Shown here: positions 11,895 through 11,935 of the stretch, in pieces
How positions within the stretch are numbered: the first letter of the stretch is position 1
How the letters are laid out: each line of letters begins with the position of its first letter
Position numbers and translations under genes: made by a program
The notes under the pieces: generated by a model
What the model saw: only the letters and a program-made list of their open reading frames with translations
Told to the model about the DNA's origin: nothing
The model's database searches: none
NCBI GenBank assembly: GCA_002412765.1
Contig: DHVR01000043.1
Span: forward strand, 93,274-105,208
Length of the DNA stretch: 11,935 bases
DNA from: Leptolinea sp. UBA5203
GTDB taxonomy: Bacteria > Chloroflexota > Anaerolineae > Anaerolineales > Anaerolineaceae
Direction: 5' to 3'

Positions 11895-11935
11895 ATATGT
11901 CTATACAAGCGTTACAGTCACAAATATCCATAGAA

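Noticed and set aside
1..11935. tRNA, rRNA, riboswitch, toxin-antitoxin, defence or phage genes
   Set aside because: I saw no cloverleaf, conserved RNA core, or protein motif supporting any of these. Long gaps contain only promoters, terminators and the repeats listed.

Overview
The window looks like ordinary chromosomal DNA from a member of the Chloroflexota, most likely class Anaerolineae. The best evidence is the pair of lipoproteins with a Thr/Pro-rich linker and an NBR1-type Ig-like domain, a combination typical of that class. Moderate base composition and simple gene layout fit but do not prove this. I see no tRNA, rRNA, CRISPR array, transposase, phage gene or recognisable defence system. 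The assignment is inference from protein style, not from a marker gene.

Layout. A free-standing B3/B4 (PheT editing-domain-like) protein is on the minus strand (41-715). It is followed on the plus strand by a small V4R-like protein with four cysteines (978-1436) and a membrane-anchored SRPBCC protein (1530-2222). A bidirectional terminator separates the last of these from two paralogous minus-strand lipoproteins (2276-2974 and 3223-3948), which share a 33-bp promoter block. Next come two tandem, 75% identical, 56-residue double-membrane-span proteins (4109-4279 and 4476-4646), each with its own promoter, ribosome binding site and GAAA-loop terminator.

Central metabolism follows: L-serine dehydratase (4728-5966), apparently made from a leaderless mRNA, then aspartate kinase (6063-7478), with a perfect inverted repeat abutting its -10 box. 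A two-gene unit comes next, a DUF2007 protein with an acidic tail and a four-helix membrane protein (7530-8189). It converges on a minus-strand BaiN/HI0933-type flavoprotein (8186-9406), and the two transcription units share the four bases TTAA as their stop codons. Across a divergent promoter region lies a long-chain flavodoxin (9637-10170).

The only long non-coding stretch (about 10205-10714) is a mosaic of degraded dispersed repeats: several CCTGAGCTC...CGAAGGG elements, a GGGGCAACC/GGTTGTCC hairpin and a split CATTGCGA...GGCAATCTC element. After it a minus-strand purine deaminase (10766-11824) closes the window. Its active-site context fits adenine deaminase better than adenosine deaminase.

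The genes do not form one pathway. Shared themes are amino-acid metabolism (serine to pyruvate, aspartate to aspartyl phosphate), purine salvage and flavin redox proteins. Most units look monocistronic. No convincing new multi-gene system is present. The features most worth following up are the duplicated 56-residue membrane proteins, the lipoprotein pair with its conserved promoter, the candidate operator before aspartate kinase and the repeat mosaic.
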